From Cyanoderma ruficeps (taxonomy: Eukaryota > Chordata > Aves > Passeriformes > Timaliidae): a stretch of 64,000 nt of DNA. The DNA lies in NCBI GenBank assembly GCA_008694505.1, contig VZDJ01007747.1:30794574-30858573 (forward strand), written 5' to 3'. Shown piece by piece: positions 49,601 to 63,665 of the stretch (positions within the stretch are counted from its first letter, which is position 1; each line of letters starts with the position of its first letter). The position numbers and the translations under genes were made by a program. Under the pieces are notes generated by a model. The model searched no databases. It saw only the letters and a list, made by a program, of their open reading frames with translations, and was not told where the DNA came from.

Positions 49601-52600
49601 CATGGTGGCAACGAACCTTAAATTGCACTTAAGCACTTGAAACATGCTCCTTCTATCCAGCAACACTTCCCACTGCTCAGCTGGGTCTCTTTCCTTGACA
49701 CCTCTGGTGGCCAAGCCAAAAAAGTCAATGGTCTGCAGCAATGAATGAATACTCCAGGATCCTTTCATAGCTGATTGAAGCCCTGTTTGAGAGGCCTTCC
49801 CTCATTTCCCACACATTTTCTGACCCATTTTGTCCGCCTCTTCTCAGAGGGGTTTTGCCTGTTATATTGTGGGCTAAGCAGTAAACTAATTATCTTGTTC
49901 AAATCCCCTTGCAACGCCTCTAATCCTATTAGTTATAAGAATGTGTGAATACTGATTGCACAACTTAAAACAGGGAAAAACAGAAAAAGAGACAGAGGCA
50001 GAGGGAAAAAGCCAAAAGGCAGGATCAGGGAAGATCTGTTAGCCACTTCAGCTTTTCAAGACTTGTCAGGATGCTCAAGACTCCCATCTACCACAAGACA
50101 GGACAATTTGTAAGGTCCATATTTTCATTTTCTGTCAGTGTTTCATGTCTGCCCCAGAAGTGCCGCTATTATCCAAGGCGGCTCCGAGTCTTTTGCTCAC
50201 AGCAGAACTTGCTGACCCTTGACTCCAGTTAACAGTCACATTTTCTCTCTTTCCCCTTTCATAATGAACATTTAAATGAATGGGGATGACAATATTCCAA
50301 TGTGTCAAAGAGGCCATATGAAGCACCGGAAATGAATGAATGTTAGTGTAGGCATCTATAGGCCCTATGAATCCTCCTTCTTTTCTTCAAAGAAGCCTCA
50401 CAAGTCTTATTAAAGAGCCCTCTCGCCCTCTCCCTCAGCTGAAGATACCGGAGCAGTTGCCTCCTGCCGTCCAGTACTGAGTGAACTTTAATCACTTTTC
50501 CTATTTTGTTCACACTGGGGAAGGAGCCAGACTTCAGTGAAAAGCCTGCAGTCACAGTTGATGTTAAAGAGCATGAAATTTATCTGACTTCCATAAAAGA
50601 TGAGCTCTGCCCTTCCATTCCTGCTTTTGCTAAGCTGGCTGCTCCGGGGACAGCCATTCTCTGCTCCAAAAACAAATATTTGCTTTTAGCGTGGATGGAT
50701 GCTGCTGCCTAGGAGCGCCTTTTCCCTTGCTTTTTAAACTGTACACTTAGTTGTTTCCACCTACAAAGAAGACTTGTGGTCTTGGGAAAGAAATTTAACT
50801 TTATCATTTAGACATGCTGTTTTGCAAATGAAGGTTTTAAAAATGCAAACAGTTCCTGTTTTACATGAGTAATAAGCTCTGGCTAATTGGTTACCATAGA
50901 AGCAAATCCACCAGAATTCTGAGAGTAAGTGATTTATCTTTATTTTTTGACCCTCCTTCCCTGCAGAAATGCCTGTGTCAGTGAAAACTTAACTCTTAGG
51001 ATAAAATACAGTTTCTTTTCTCACATACCATACTTGGAGATTTGAGACATCATTTATCTGGTGAAAATTATAATAAATTGTATTATTACATAGCATTCCA
51101 TCATTTGGTTTTAAAATCTTGCTATTTGGATTTGGCATTACAATTCCATCATTAATGCTTGTTCTCCTCACAATGACAAATCAATGACACATTTTTTGGT
51201 ACATATCTCACAGTGCACATCTTCTCTTAGGATCACTGCTATATAAGTAAGCATTTTCAAAACAACTGACTGCATAACTTTAGAAATGTGTATTTAAGAA
51301 GTAGTAACATTTCTGTGCCATTCAATTACCCACATATTTCAAATCCTGTCACGAAATGGAATGCAAAGAACCCAAAAACAATTCCAGAAGCAATTTATCT
51401 CCAAAACAATTTATGTATAAAACCCCTGAAAAGCAGTAAAACAATTACATCAATAAGCTTGATAATAAATAGATTGTGCTAAAAAGGAATGAAAAGTGGT
51501 ACTGATCCACTGACCATCCACTCTGCATGCCATAACCCACTCTAATCCCCAGCTGATACTGACAACCGCAATGACAAGGGCTAAATTGGAGCCCTAAGTG
51601 GGAGTAATGATAGACTGTCACTTCAGTATGTCAGCCATTGCCTGATTAAAATTAATATCACACGAACGTTGTCCTGTAAAGCAGAGAACGAGCAAAAGGA
51701 AAAAAGTGCTTTTTTAGCTGTAACGCCTCCCAAAAATGTGCCACCGTGAGCGGGGTGTGCGCCCAGTGCCCTGAGAGGTGAGCTGGCCCTCAGCAGGAGC
51801 TGGGTGCACAGAGGAGGCTTTTCGTGCTGTACTTTTAGCTGTGACCACCTAGGGGCACTCAGTGTCCTACAAATCCATTGCAACTCCCCGCTTTTGATCC
51901 AGCCCCATTCCCGTGTAGAGCACTAAACATTTTTCCTGTCAAGCATCTTGCCTTATACACAACTTGAAAAACAATGATGAGTATTGTTTATTGATACTTT
52001 ATTACTGGCAGATAACCAGCCAGACAGCCTTGTTCCCTCTAAATGCTTCTAAAGAGCTTTTTTTTTCATAAAGGCTTTAATATACCATGAAGATTTTCAA
52101 TCAATAGGCAAAAATATACAGACCATATCTTTTGAGAAAGCGATTTCAGATTTTAAGGCTGGACGTCATCCAAACTGCCAAGAAATTTCCAAACTATCTA
52201 AAAGCTGTCTAGAGGGAGTTCACTTAGTTATAATTCACTACTGCTTTAAAAAGGACATGGCAAAAATGGACAGGAATATAAAACGGAGAAAGCATCACAA
52301 GGTCAAGAGAATTGCAATTTTTCCTTCTTCACATACCTTCTTCCTTTCTACATCATATTTTTTTATATACAAAATGTAAATGCAAATATAACTGAATTGT
52401 TATATTTTAGGATTCTCTGAATTCTTAAAAAAATGGTATAATTAGTCTTTGAAATTTTAATCAAAAAACCTCTAAAGATTTTCAGGGAAGCAATCAGCAA
52501 AATAGTTTTAAATTGAAGCAAATGGTTTGTGTGGGCTAAACTGCAGCAGCCTACTAGCCAGTCCTATCTGATATTTTATGGTCAAGTTTTATAGCATGAA

Positions 52601-55600
52601 AATTCTGACTTTCTGCCACATTTTTTTCCGTTCAAACAGGGTTCACTTAACAAGCAGAATGCAGACCTGCTGCTTTCCCTTGTGGCCAACTTCACTTGTT
52701 CAAAGTCTTTGAGAATCTTGGAACACGGCAATAGCTCTTAAAAGAACTCTGGCCTGCAGCTGTTATTAACTAGCTTTGGACGTATGGACCTCCGTTGACA
52801 AGCACCTCATGTAGAGAGGTTAAAAAATTGCTACCATATGCTTTCAGCTTTTTTAACCTACAATGTAAAGGCTCAAAAGAAAAAAAAAACCAACAAAACC
52901 ATACCCCATTCAGTTCTTTAAAAATACAAATCAATTTACACATAAGCCAACACTTCCATCTTCTACTGCCTTACAGTTATGAAATATGTATGTCATTTTT
53001 AAAAGGGTACTGCAGTGTTCCAAAGGCAAGAGCTGATTTCAGTGAAAGGAACAACTGATTATAGGTACAAAAATCTCAACAAGCTTTATTACTGGACACA
53101 AATTAAAAGCCAACACACACTTAAAACCAGTATTAAGTAACAATAAAAATCTGTGTCATGAAAAAATTTCTACTGCAAAGAAAAGCATTCTCTCCTCAAA
53201 GAAATCTAAAGCTGTTTATTACACCTTGACTTTAGCCTCATGTGTGTATACCTTACATTAGCTTTCACTTCTGTGATCCAGTTCCGATCTGAAGGAGGAG
53301 TTGTATGCTCAACTCCTTGTTTCTTTCTTCCAGACAGATCCACTGGTGTACTGGAAGGTATTAATTTTCTGGACAAGAACAGGGTCATCACGAGACCAGA
53401 GAACTTTTCTTACTCACTGAAGGAAGAAAGGTACCAGTATTTGTGCCATACACAGCCTGAAATAGATATTTAGTATTTTTAACCTTGCTGGAATAAACAC
53501 CCCAAAACAATTAATTGCTGAACTCTTACATCTCTGTTCCATAGATTCCCATTTCATTCTCTAAAAACACCTTAACAGTGTAGTGAAGAAGTTGGTGAGC
53601 CTCACTTCAGCATACACCACACCTGGGTTGGAAGATTTCAGATTCTAGAAGTACTGTACAGATTTCCTTAGTTACTGCAGGATCCCCACAGTGTATCAGT
53701 AGAAGTGGGTTTGGTTGGTTTTTTTTTAAAATTTTAATTTATCAGGGGGTTAAAATGCCTAATCATACTGCTAGAGGGAAAAAAAAAAAAGTCAGCATGT
53801 TATCAATTGCCTTATTTACAACACCATTCTGCCATTTACAGTGTAGCCAAATACCCCAAGCAGTAATCAACAATCAGTCAGAAGTATGTTTACAAATCCA
53901 AGCTATTGTTCTAGGAGATGACAAGAAAAGCCAAGGAGACTTACTTTCTGTTCTACCATAATAACTGTAACTTCATGTGTTTAAATCCAGGTCAGTTTTC
54001 CCAAAATCCAGGAATATTCCATGTGCTAGATATGTTTTTTAGTCAGATAACAGAATACTCACTGGGAATAATACTAAAACTACCAAGAATTATATCTAGA
54101 CAAATGGGCAGGAAGCTGTAGATCTAGAAGAAATGCAATCACTAAAGACAGATTTTCTGTCTATCATGAGTACTTATAGAATTTCATTACCATGTTGCCT
54201 AAATACTATGCATATTTAATACTTTTATAGTAAAATAAACATTCATCTTGCAAAGTACATAAATACATTATAATAATTTCATTTTAAGTTGGGGGAAAAA
54301 AGGAATCAGTACCAAGGGAATAGCAGTGGGATTCATCTCACTCATCTTCTGCCACATAAAAACAGATGATCTAGTCTTAATTGTCTACAGAAAGGTGAAG
54401 ACACCTCTAGAGGAAGAATATTTTTTCTCTCTGTCTCTACGTTTGAGAACCCACAGAGTTCTGAAAGGCAGCTTGGACTCAGCACCTCAGTTTCAGAGAA
54501 GACAAGCTGGAAATCCACACAGACTGACCGTGGCATGCTGCCTAGTCAAGGTCAGGGAACAGTCCCTGTCACTTGTGTACTGAAGTGATGTCTCCCAAAC
54601 ACCAGGATGGTTCCCCAAATATTTGTACATTAGTAGTGGAAACAATCCAGCACTGTTCTCTAGCCAAACGAGAGCATTTAGTAGAACATCTGTGGGCATC
54701 TCCTGAGCTCCACAGTCTGCTCTGAAGTATGACAGACAGCCTGTATTAGAAAACTTACAGTGGCTCAAAGCTAGAGTCAACTACCCCAAAATCTCACTGC
54801 CTCTTTCTCGAAGAGATTTAATTAACAACTTTTAAACATCAACAAGGTCTATATATTTTTATGTTAATTACAAGCAACACGACCTGTCTGTTTCCCAAGA
54901 GGTGACTGGAATGGCATCCCAGAGACTTTTGATACTATTTATCACCCAGACATGCTCTTCGGCCACCAGTAGAGTCAATTTTTTTCATTTAAATTATTAG
55001 CTGGATCAACAGTTAGTACTTAAACATGCAAATCTGCTTACCACTTCAGGATGAAAAGCCTTAGTTGAATTCTACCCATACAAAAACGTGATTTGAAATT
55101 GCTAAGACTTAGAAAATACAATGCTATTGAATATCCACATGAACTTTCACCTAAAGCTGACCAAAATAACTTCTTAATAAAGAAAACCTGTTTTACATTA
55201 CCTGCATTGAAGCATTTGTCAACTTATGGACACATTGCCTTCTAATGAAATTGCACTAAAATATTAAGGTGCGGCAAGGAGGGGTGGGGTGTGTGCATGA
55301 AATTTATTTTGTGTGCTTGTTTAGTTGTGAAACTTTTTTTAATTTGGCTATTGGACAAATTCTTAGACCGTGACTTGCAGGATTACACAGCTTTATCACA
55401 CAGGCACCCCTAGGGGAGGGATCCCCATTCTCCACTAACAGCACAAAGATACAACACAGGAGATTCATGGAAGCGCTCCATCTCTGCACACATTCCCTGG
55501 CACACAGCCAGGAACCTGACAGCCTCAGCCCAGGGAAGTGCTGGGTATGCTCACTGAAGCTTTCCCTGCTGCCAGCTTCCCCAGCCCAGGAAGCCTACTG

Positions 55601-58600
55601 GAGCAGGGCAGCCAGGGAGCCTCCACTTTCCCACCAAAAAAGTCCAACACATAAGTCTGAATTTTTTCAGTTTGGAAAAAATGCTTAAGGTGGACCTTCA
55701 GAAGTGATAAAAAACCTCTAACCCAATGTTTTGTCATTGCGAAAAGAACCCAAAAACTTTCAGAATATGAAATGGAGGAAGGTCCATTAGTATACATGTC
55801 CACTTACTGAATAATACTCTATTTCTAAAACGTTTCTCCCCCTATTTTGGCTCTATGCACCATGTGATCATTTAAAACTAAACCCACATGACCAAGACTA
55901 AAAAAGATACATCTTCAAAAATGTATCAACATGTATAGGTGACAAACAGAAAAAAAGATACTTTTCAAATGTTTCAATAAATCTCACTTAATTCTCCAAC
56001 AGCAGTATCAGCCAGCTAAAGCAACCAATTAAAATTTATCTACCCTCCCACAGTGATGAAGGCATTAAAAATTGGATAGATATTCGGACTGGCATTCCTC
56101 CCAATATACTCTGAGGTTTTAGCCAGTAGTACATGGCATAAACCATCTACTTTTATATTTCTTAAACACATCATTAGTATTAAAAGTTTACTGCTTTTGG
56201 AATGGAGACTGTTTAATGAAAGAAAAAGAAAATAAAATAATAAAAAGGAAATAAAAATTCCTTTCTAGACTACTGTTTTTTATATGCTTTTGTATGTGAG
56301 AGTATTGAGTGACTCACAATTATTTTCCTCTAAAAAGCTGTCAGCATTTACAGTAAGTTCCTCACAATTTGTTCAGTATAATTTAGGGATTTTAATTAAG
56401 CTTGATAAAACTAGGCCACAACTCTTTATCAATTTTGCCACTGCTAATAAGAGTGAGAGTGTCACAGAAGAGCAAAACATCTAGACTAGTTTCACAATAT
56501 TTTTATATTTTAATTAAACAGTATTTAACTCTCTAATGGAAGTTTTGGTGATAAAAGTATACTAGGTCTTAAACCTATTTGCAGGCTAAGAATTTGATAA
56601 TTACAGAAAACACCAAATTCAAATAGTTGACTTGTTTATAGAACAAATGTTTTTACTGCAATGTGCAGCATGACATATTTCCTATATTTTACGGTAAAAT
56701 AGGTATTTTAACAGTAGCAGAGCTAAATATAGGAGAAATTTGTGATTTAGGAGGAACATTTCTTTACCCAAATTTAATAAAGACACCATGGCTTAGATAC
56801 AGCTGCTTTATCAGTGAAAGCCACAAGAAGTTGAAGTTTGGTTATTGCAAATTCAATTAATCTAGTGAACCCATTCCATTACCTTAATATATGATATTCT
56901 CTCCAGAAACAAGTTATTTTTTAAGAAGTTGTTTTAGCTATATCTGCTAGCTCTCATAATCTGGTTGACAATTCACCAGCTCCTGGAAAGCATCGATCCT
57001 GATGTGCATTTTGAAAAAAGATAATGAACAAAATGTTCTCAGAACCATAGGATTGTCAACATTGGGCCACTGGTGTGAACTTATACATTTCCATTTGGAT
57101 TTTGCAGTACTAGTACCATTTCTAATGTCCATTTCTAATGAACATTTGAAAAATATTTTAATTCATGTATGATTTAGCATCGATATGAACTTGCCAATAT
57201 GAGCAATTCTTGAATGAGAAAACACAGTTCTTTAAAGAACAGGCATTCTTTAGTGGATTATTCCTCTGTAGTGCTTCCTGGGTTTAGATTTAAATCACGG
57301 CAACTATTACAGCAGGCACCTCCATTCCTGGGGGATGATAATTCCATCTCATGCAGCTAAACACCAGGCAGGCTTAGACTATTTATCTGGATGTCAATAG
57401 CATTGTGCAGTTCACACAACTGACTAAGCAAAGACTGAAAATCTGCTGTTCAGTGATCATGTCTTCATGGTCACTTGCCAAGTATTATGTTTCATGCTAC
57501 AGATATTATAATGACCATGCAAATATACTTTATGGGTAGCCAAGCATTTTTGGAGTAAATGCAGCCCAATTACCTGTTCCAACAAGCAAAAGGAAATTAT
57601 TTCACAGAGAGGCGATGAGTAAATATCATTAAGAAAATTTATGAGGGGTTTTTTTTTGCAATTATTGTTTTTCTATGTGTAAATTCTTCTGTTACTTACT
57701 ACATGTTAGCAATCAACTTTTCAGGATCCTGGTATGAAAGCCCTTTGGAGATTTCAACAGTACTGCAAGGCATAATTATCCCTTGTATCTGCACAATGTT
57801 AAGCTAATTGCCCTCACATTTCACATGCAACATCAGAAGCCATGTGATAGTTTAAACTGAGCTCTGCCATGTGAGCAGAGCTTTACCCATCAGGTTGGCA
57901 ATAGAGTGCAAACATTTTGTTCCTTGCAACTTGCTTTCATAGCTCCATCCTCAAATGCACTGTTTATAAGCTGGAAGGAAAAATAAAACACCAACCAGAG
58001 TCATGTTAGCACCTTCAACAACTGTCAAGGATATTCTGCTTCATAAGAAAGCAAGTCTAATTTTGACACATATGTCTACAGTTATTTCTAAATAAAAACA
58101 ACAGAATTTTTAAAGAAGTGATCTTTCTGAAGATATCAGAGAAATACAAATGAAAAAATGCACAATTAACAGTAACCAATCTCCAAATTCTGAATTTATC
58201 CTTTTAACATATTTCTTTGACAGCAGGAAGCTTTGATGGCATACCAATACCAAAACACTAAAAGCAATTTTTTCTAGATTGTGATAAGTCATCTGTCCAG
58301 CATCTGAAATGTGAAGCAATGACGAGTTTTGAAATGAGAGCAAAGATATGTCATATATGCCATGAGGGCATGTGCAAGTTCTACAAAAACAGCAAAAGAA
58401 ATAGGAAACTACACCAAGGGGAATTTCAGATCACTTCACATCAATTTTTGCCTGTGGCAGATTTGATATACTGCATTACTGAAGCACTAGATGCTTATCA
58501 GTCTTTCTTTACCCTGTCTACAATAGAAGAAAACTAATCTATTTATCATTTTTCAAAAATTTTATTTTTGAAATCTTTAGAAAAAATACACAACTTGAAC

Positions 58601-59407
58601 AACTGGAAAGCTAAATGAAAGACTGAAAATCAATAATTTGTATTTCTGTACCTAGCATCTCTCCAACAAAGAGAACAGAGAGTCACAAACATTCTTTTAG
58701 ATTAACTTAATTATTACCTTTTCACATGCAGGGACCTAGAGACAAACTGCAATCAGTACAAGTTCTCACCTTTCTGTCTGCTCAGTTACAACCCTGTCTC
58801 CCACATAATTCAACCCAAGTGTACTCCTGCTAAAACATTTTAAACTTCAAATTTAGTCCAGTGTCAAGCCGCAGTGGCCAGCCTAGCAGGCATTGGCCTA
58901 AAGGGTTCAATTTTTAATAAATTAAATAAATTTTAATTAACTAAATACAGTTAAATAAGTTTGAACTGAGAGATATTAAGAAAAAAATCCTTAAAATTGA
59001 GTTAGGTTTGAGGTATGGTAGTGATTGCAAGGACATCATGTGCACACATGTAAAGAGGAAAAGTTTTTAAAATATTTAATAAAAGTAGCATCTAAACATT
59101 AATATTAAACACTTTAAACATTTGCAATCTAGCAGACTACAGAACTTTTCAGCTACTGGTCTCTCAACTTTATTCTTATTTAAACTTATAAGAGTTCATA
59201 CATTATGAAAAATTCCAAGAAAATATATTCTAGATGATTGTGCTAGGCTTCTCTACTTCAAAAGTTTAGGAAATATTGAAGTTCACACTATAACTGCAAT
59301 CTATTTTAAAGAACACTATAACACCAAGAAACACTGAGATTTTTAAGTTGTAGTTGAGGGTAAAAGAAGAAGGAATAATATAAATCTGTGTCTCTGAAAA
59401 AGGAATT

Positions 59408-59450
59408 TTCACAGTCAGGAAATTAATTAATTAATTTATGACACTGTGAA
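59408..59450. repeat. Nested palindrome around a TTAA repeat
   Basis: Arms TTCACAGT and ACTGTGAA flank the self-complementary AAATTAATTAATTAATTT core. The structure can form a cruciform. Confidence 0.85.
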
Positions 59451-62400
59451 GTGTAAGATGGTGACAATATGAGTCACATCAGAATTTTCCATCATAGAAT
59501 TTTGTGCTTGATTTCTAGAAATGAGGTACCATTTTACTCAACAACAGCTTAAAAAAACCTACCAGAACCAACTACAAGCTCTACTGCATGGAAAGCCATT
59601 GACAATTAGCCTAATTACTTATATAAGACCCTTATTTAGTTAAAATAGAACCATATCTTATGCCAGTATATAGATTTGCTTAATACTGACTGAACTGTTT
59701 TCCACAGTTCCAGAAAAATTGCCTCAGAAACAGAAACTGAAAATACATATTTCAAGTCAATACAAGATAATCCACCAGCTGTAACAATTAATATGATGCA
59801 GCACCCAGAATTAAATACTATTTTCAAAGGTTTTTAGTGTTTTAGTAACTTGTGTATAGTCCCAAATAGGAGAGCTCCCCTGCCTCTCACAGACTATAGA
59901 AAGGGCTGAATAAAAACCTTGGAAGGAAAAGCAGAAGAGTGAAGGGCAGCACCTTTTTCAATTAACAACGTATTGTTAATGGAAATCTGCATCTACACTG
60001 CAAAATTTGGAAGCAGATCTGTCCTACAGGCTTTGAGTCTACTAGTTCCAGTGGTTAAAATCTCTTCTGCCTGGGAAATTATCTTGAATGGAAAACATCT
60101 GACCCACAAGCCACCATACAACTCTTGAGAGCACCGAGCACCTAAATCAGAACCATATGAGCTCTTGGTGTTGAACTGAAATCAAGGTGTGCTTCAATCT
60201 GGCCCCCCAAAATGGCAAAGAGATTAGACAAATATTGACCAGAACAAAGAACCTGAGGAAAAAACACTTAAAAATTATGATTATGTGTCAGCACACAACC
60301 ATAGGTAAACTGCTTATATGTGTAATCAGGAGGGACCTTACACATATTATTTGCATCAGAGACCTGTCTCCCATAAGACTATAGCTCTTATTAGATGCTG
60401 ATGTATTATTAGCAAAATTTTGAAGTAATTCAAAACATTAAGACATCAAAGGCCTACCACTGTCACAATAAAACCTTGAGGAACAATTCAACTCCAATAT
60501 TTTTATGAGGATATAATCAAAGTCACTAATCAAAACAACATCTCAGCTGAGCATTAGACCTCCATTGACATTTTCTCCAGAAGCCCAAAGGTTACTAAGG
60601 AAGAGGCAAGTATACCACAACTCACTATTTTCTCCTTGAAGGCTAGATTACATCTCCTGGAAATGCCTGACTGAAAATAAATTCAAGTTTCCTGTATTTG
60701 TTTAGAGGAATCTAAAGGGAAAGCATGGGAAAAAATTCATAAACAAATTTCTCCAAGGGAGAGAGGCATAGACATATATTGAAACAGCTGCTGAGAGGCT
60801 GCTGTGGACCCCAAAACACACAAAAAGAAGGCTCTGAGCAGGATTGTGGTTTCTAAGCTCCCAGGGAACTTCTCAGGCAAGAGATTGAAAATGACAGGAC
60901 GATGGATACCAGGCTTTCAGAAGGAACAGCTCTTTGGAGGATGCCTGCAAGCCTTCAGTATTCTCTTCAAAAGACCTTATAAATTGGAGAAAGTATTGTA
61001 AAATTCATATTGTTCCCTAAAACAAGCCCCAATTTCAGATTTCACCATGCCATTGAGATTTCCCTTCTCCTTTTTCCAAGGTTGAATGAGGCGGAAGGAA
61101 AACTTGGGAAAAGCACAAGCGTCGTCCCCTTGTAAAACTGTCCCTGGAAATCACTTCAGCATAGCTGGCCCTCCAAGCTGTTGGAATGCCTCCTCATATA
61201 TCAAAGTGGGAATGAAAGGAGGTAGCAAGAAACTCTCTAACAAATTCCTACTGAGTCAAACCATGTATTTCCATACTAAATTACACAACACCTTTTAGTA
61301 TAACTTTTCCTATTACAAAGAGCTGTCCCTAAAAATAACTGTGAGATTTTTAACATCTTTTCCTGGCCATCAGTAAGAGTCTTCACAGTTATTCTCCAAA
61401 AATAATATTCCACATGGATTTATTTAACTATTTAAAAATCAAAGTTTTAATTCAGGAGGAGAACACTCATCAGATCCTACCTTAAATAAAATTTGAAAAT
61501 TTCATGCCAGTGCAGAATGGAAATGAGTATTAATTTCCCCACAGAAAATACTTAACATACATAAGACAGTTAATGGAAACAGAACTGTGCTAATGTATTT
61601 TACATTTTGAATACACATACATATGTTATGACTTCACACTTACATCATGTCCCTTATCTGATAATCTTCAAATGTGTTTAAAACATTAATGACTTTATCC
61701 TCACAGAAGCTCTACTATGTTGGAAGCATTTTCCTGTTGATTTTATTCCACTTGTGTGAGTTCTCCAGGCACACAATACTACATTGTACCTGTTTGGACG
61801 GGTATCAATACCATGGAGAAACCATCATTAGCAAAATCACAATAATTAAGAAGTCACCCTGGAATACTGAAATTTTGCAGTGTGGAGACACCCAGAAATT
61901 ATTTGTATGCCCCAATTATTATAAAAGCATACCATATTCCTATTTCTATCTGCTTTATAATTCTACATCAGAGTTGTTTCTACTGTGTTACACACTGCAC
62001 AAATCTACAATGAGAAGAAAAAGTCCACTATTCCCGAGAATTTACATCTGAATTTAAAACAAAAAGACTGGGGAAGAGAAAAAAGACAACACATAATGTG
62101 ATTGTAAAGCCACAGGTTAGTGGTATCTATAATTAAAGCTATTACAACACTGGGAAATTCTCTTCTACCCTGCTTGCAAAAATCACCCATGTGTGAAAGC
62201 CACTTAACTTGACCCAAATGGCTGACTAACAAAGGGGATCTTAACAGGATAATAAAACACACACTTTTTGCAGAAAAGAAAAAAAAAAGCCTTTGAATTA
62301 TATAAATTGTTTAATTATATATGGTCTATTTAGAGAGGTTTATAGAGACTAGAAAAAGATCTTAAATATTAAAGGCATGACTGTTTCTCAGCATATAAAT

Positions 62401-63629
62401 AAGACTTTTCTCTAAAGCCCTACTACATTTAAAATTTACATTATTCTTCATAGGATATCTATGCAAGTAGCAGACACTGGAAAAGTTGGATTTGATAAAC
62501 AAAAAATAGTATTTCTTAAAAAAACCTGAACATCAGAAGTTAAAACACCAACTGAGAGAGGATCCATGCTCCTCTTAGAATTAAGAAAATTTTGATTGAT
62601 AGCATTTGAAGAAAATTTGATATATGATGTACATACCCGTGAACTCAGAAAAGAGCTGTCTTTCCCCTCAGCGATTTACATGCTTCGAGATTTAAATAAA
62701 TAATAATTCACTTTAAGGATGCTATTTATAGTTTTTTCTGCAGGTTAAGATAGAATTCCCACCTCAGTAGACACCTTAGTGAAACATTTCATGAATTAGT
62801 TCTAGAAACAGATTTCCAAGCAGCTGTAAAGACCTCATTTCTCCAATTATCGGGGGGAAAAAGCCACACATGATTTTATTTCACTTTGTATTTGAAGTGG
62901 TTTTGTATAATATGTTCCCATCTTTATCTCTACCACTGTATATGCCAAAAGAAGATAAACAGCTCTTTTATCACTCCCCCCCAAATGTCAGTCTCCAGGA
63001 GGTTATCTTACATCTGGCTCTCAGTGTTCCTCTTGGAAACTGGACATAAATGATTACCAGCAACTATTGGAAAGCTTTGGTTGAGTAGCAGCTCTGGTCA
63101 GATTTTATAACATAAGCCTTCATCCTTCATGTCCAGAGTGTTCATCACCTGAATCCAGATGCCAAAAACTAGAAGGGTGAGAATCTGAGTGGATTGCATT
63201 GAGTATTGCTGTGCCTTCAAAGAGCAGGAAAGAGTTTTACGCCAAGTGTTCACTTTATTGCCAGTCCCTGGAAGCTAGAGCAGCTATTTCTCTGGCTCAG
63301 AAAACTTACATTACTTTTAAACATACATGAATTAACTGGAGTAGTGCTCATTAGGCCATTTAGATTTGCAATAGGCACATGACTATATACTGAAAATAAG
63401 GAATATCATACCCATTTCATTAAAGATTAAGTAAAAAAGCCCAGGCTGTGTATTTCTTTGTGCTTCTGTATCAATTACTCCATTGAATGAAAGAGACTTG
63501 CACTTTGGGTTGCAAAATTTCTTTCTCGTTTCCTAGCCTAGAAATCATCTCATAGCCTCCCTGTATCAATTTCAGTAGTACATAATTTGACCGATTTTTT
63601 TCAACCAGATTATATTCCTGTTTCTATAA

Positions 63630-63665
63630 GATCCATCAGTTTCTAAATGATCCATCAGTTTCTAA
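63630..63665 (+). repeat. Short tandem duplication, 19-bp period
   Basis: GATCCATCAGTTTCTAA occurs twice, at 63630-63646 and 63649-63665, separated by AT. Confidence 0.9.

Noticed and set aside
61674..62051. 125-codon plus-strand open frame
   Set aside because: Random-looking hydrophobic sequence in AT-rich intron, with no homology recognised.
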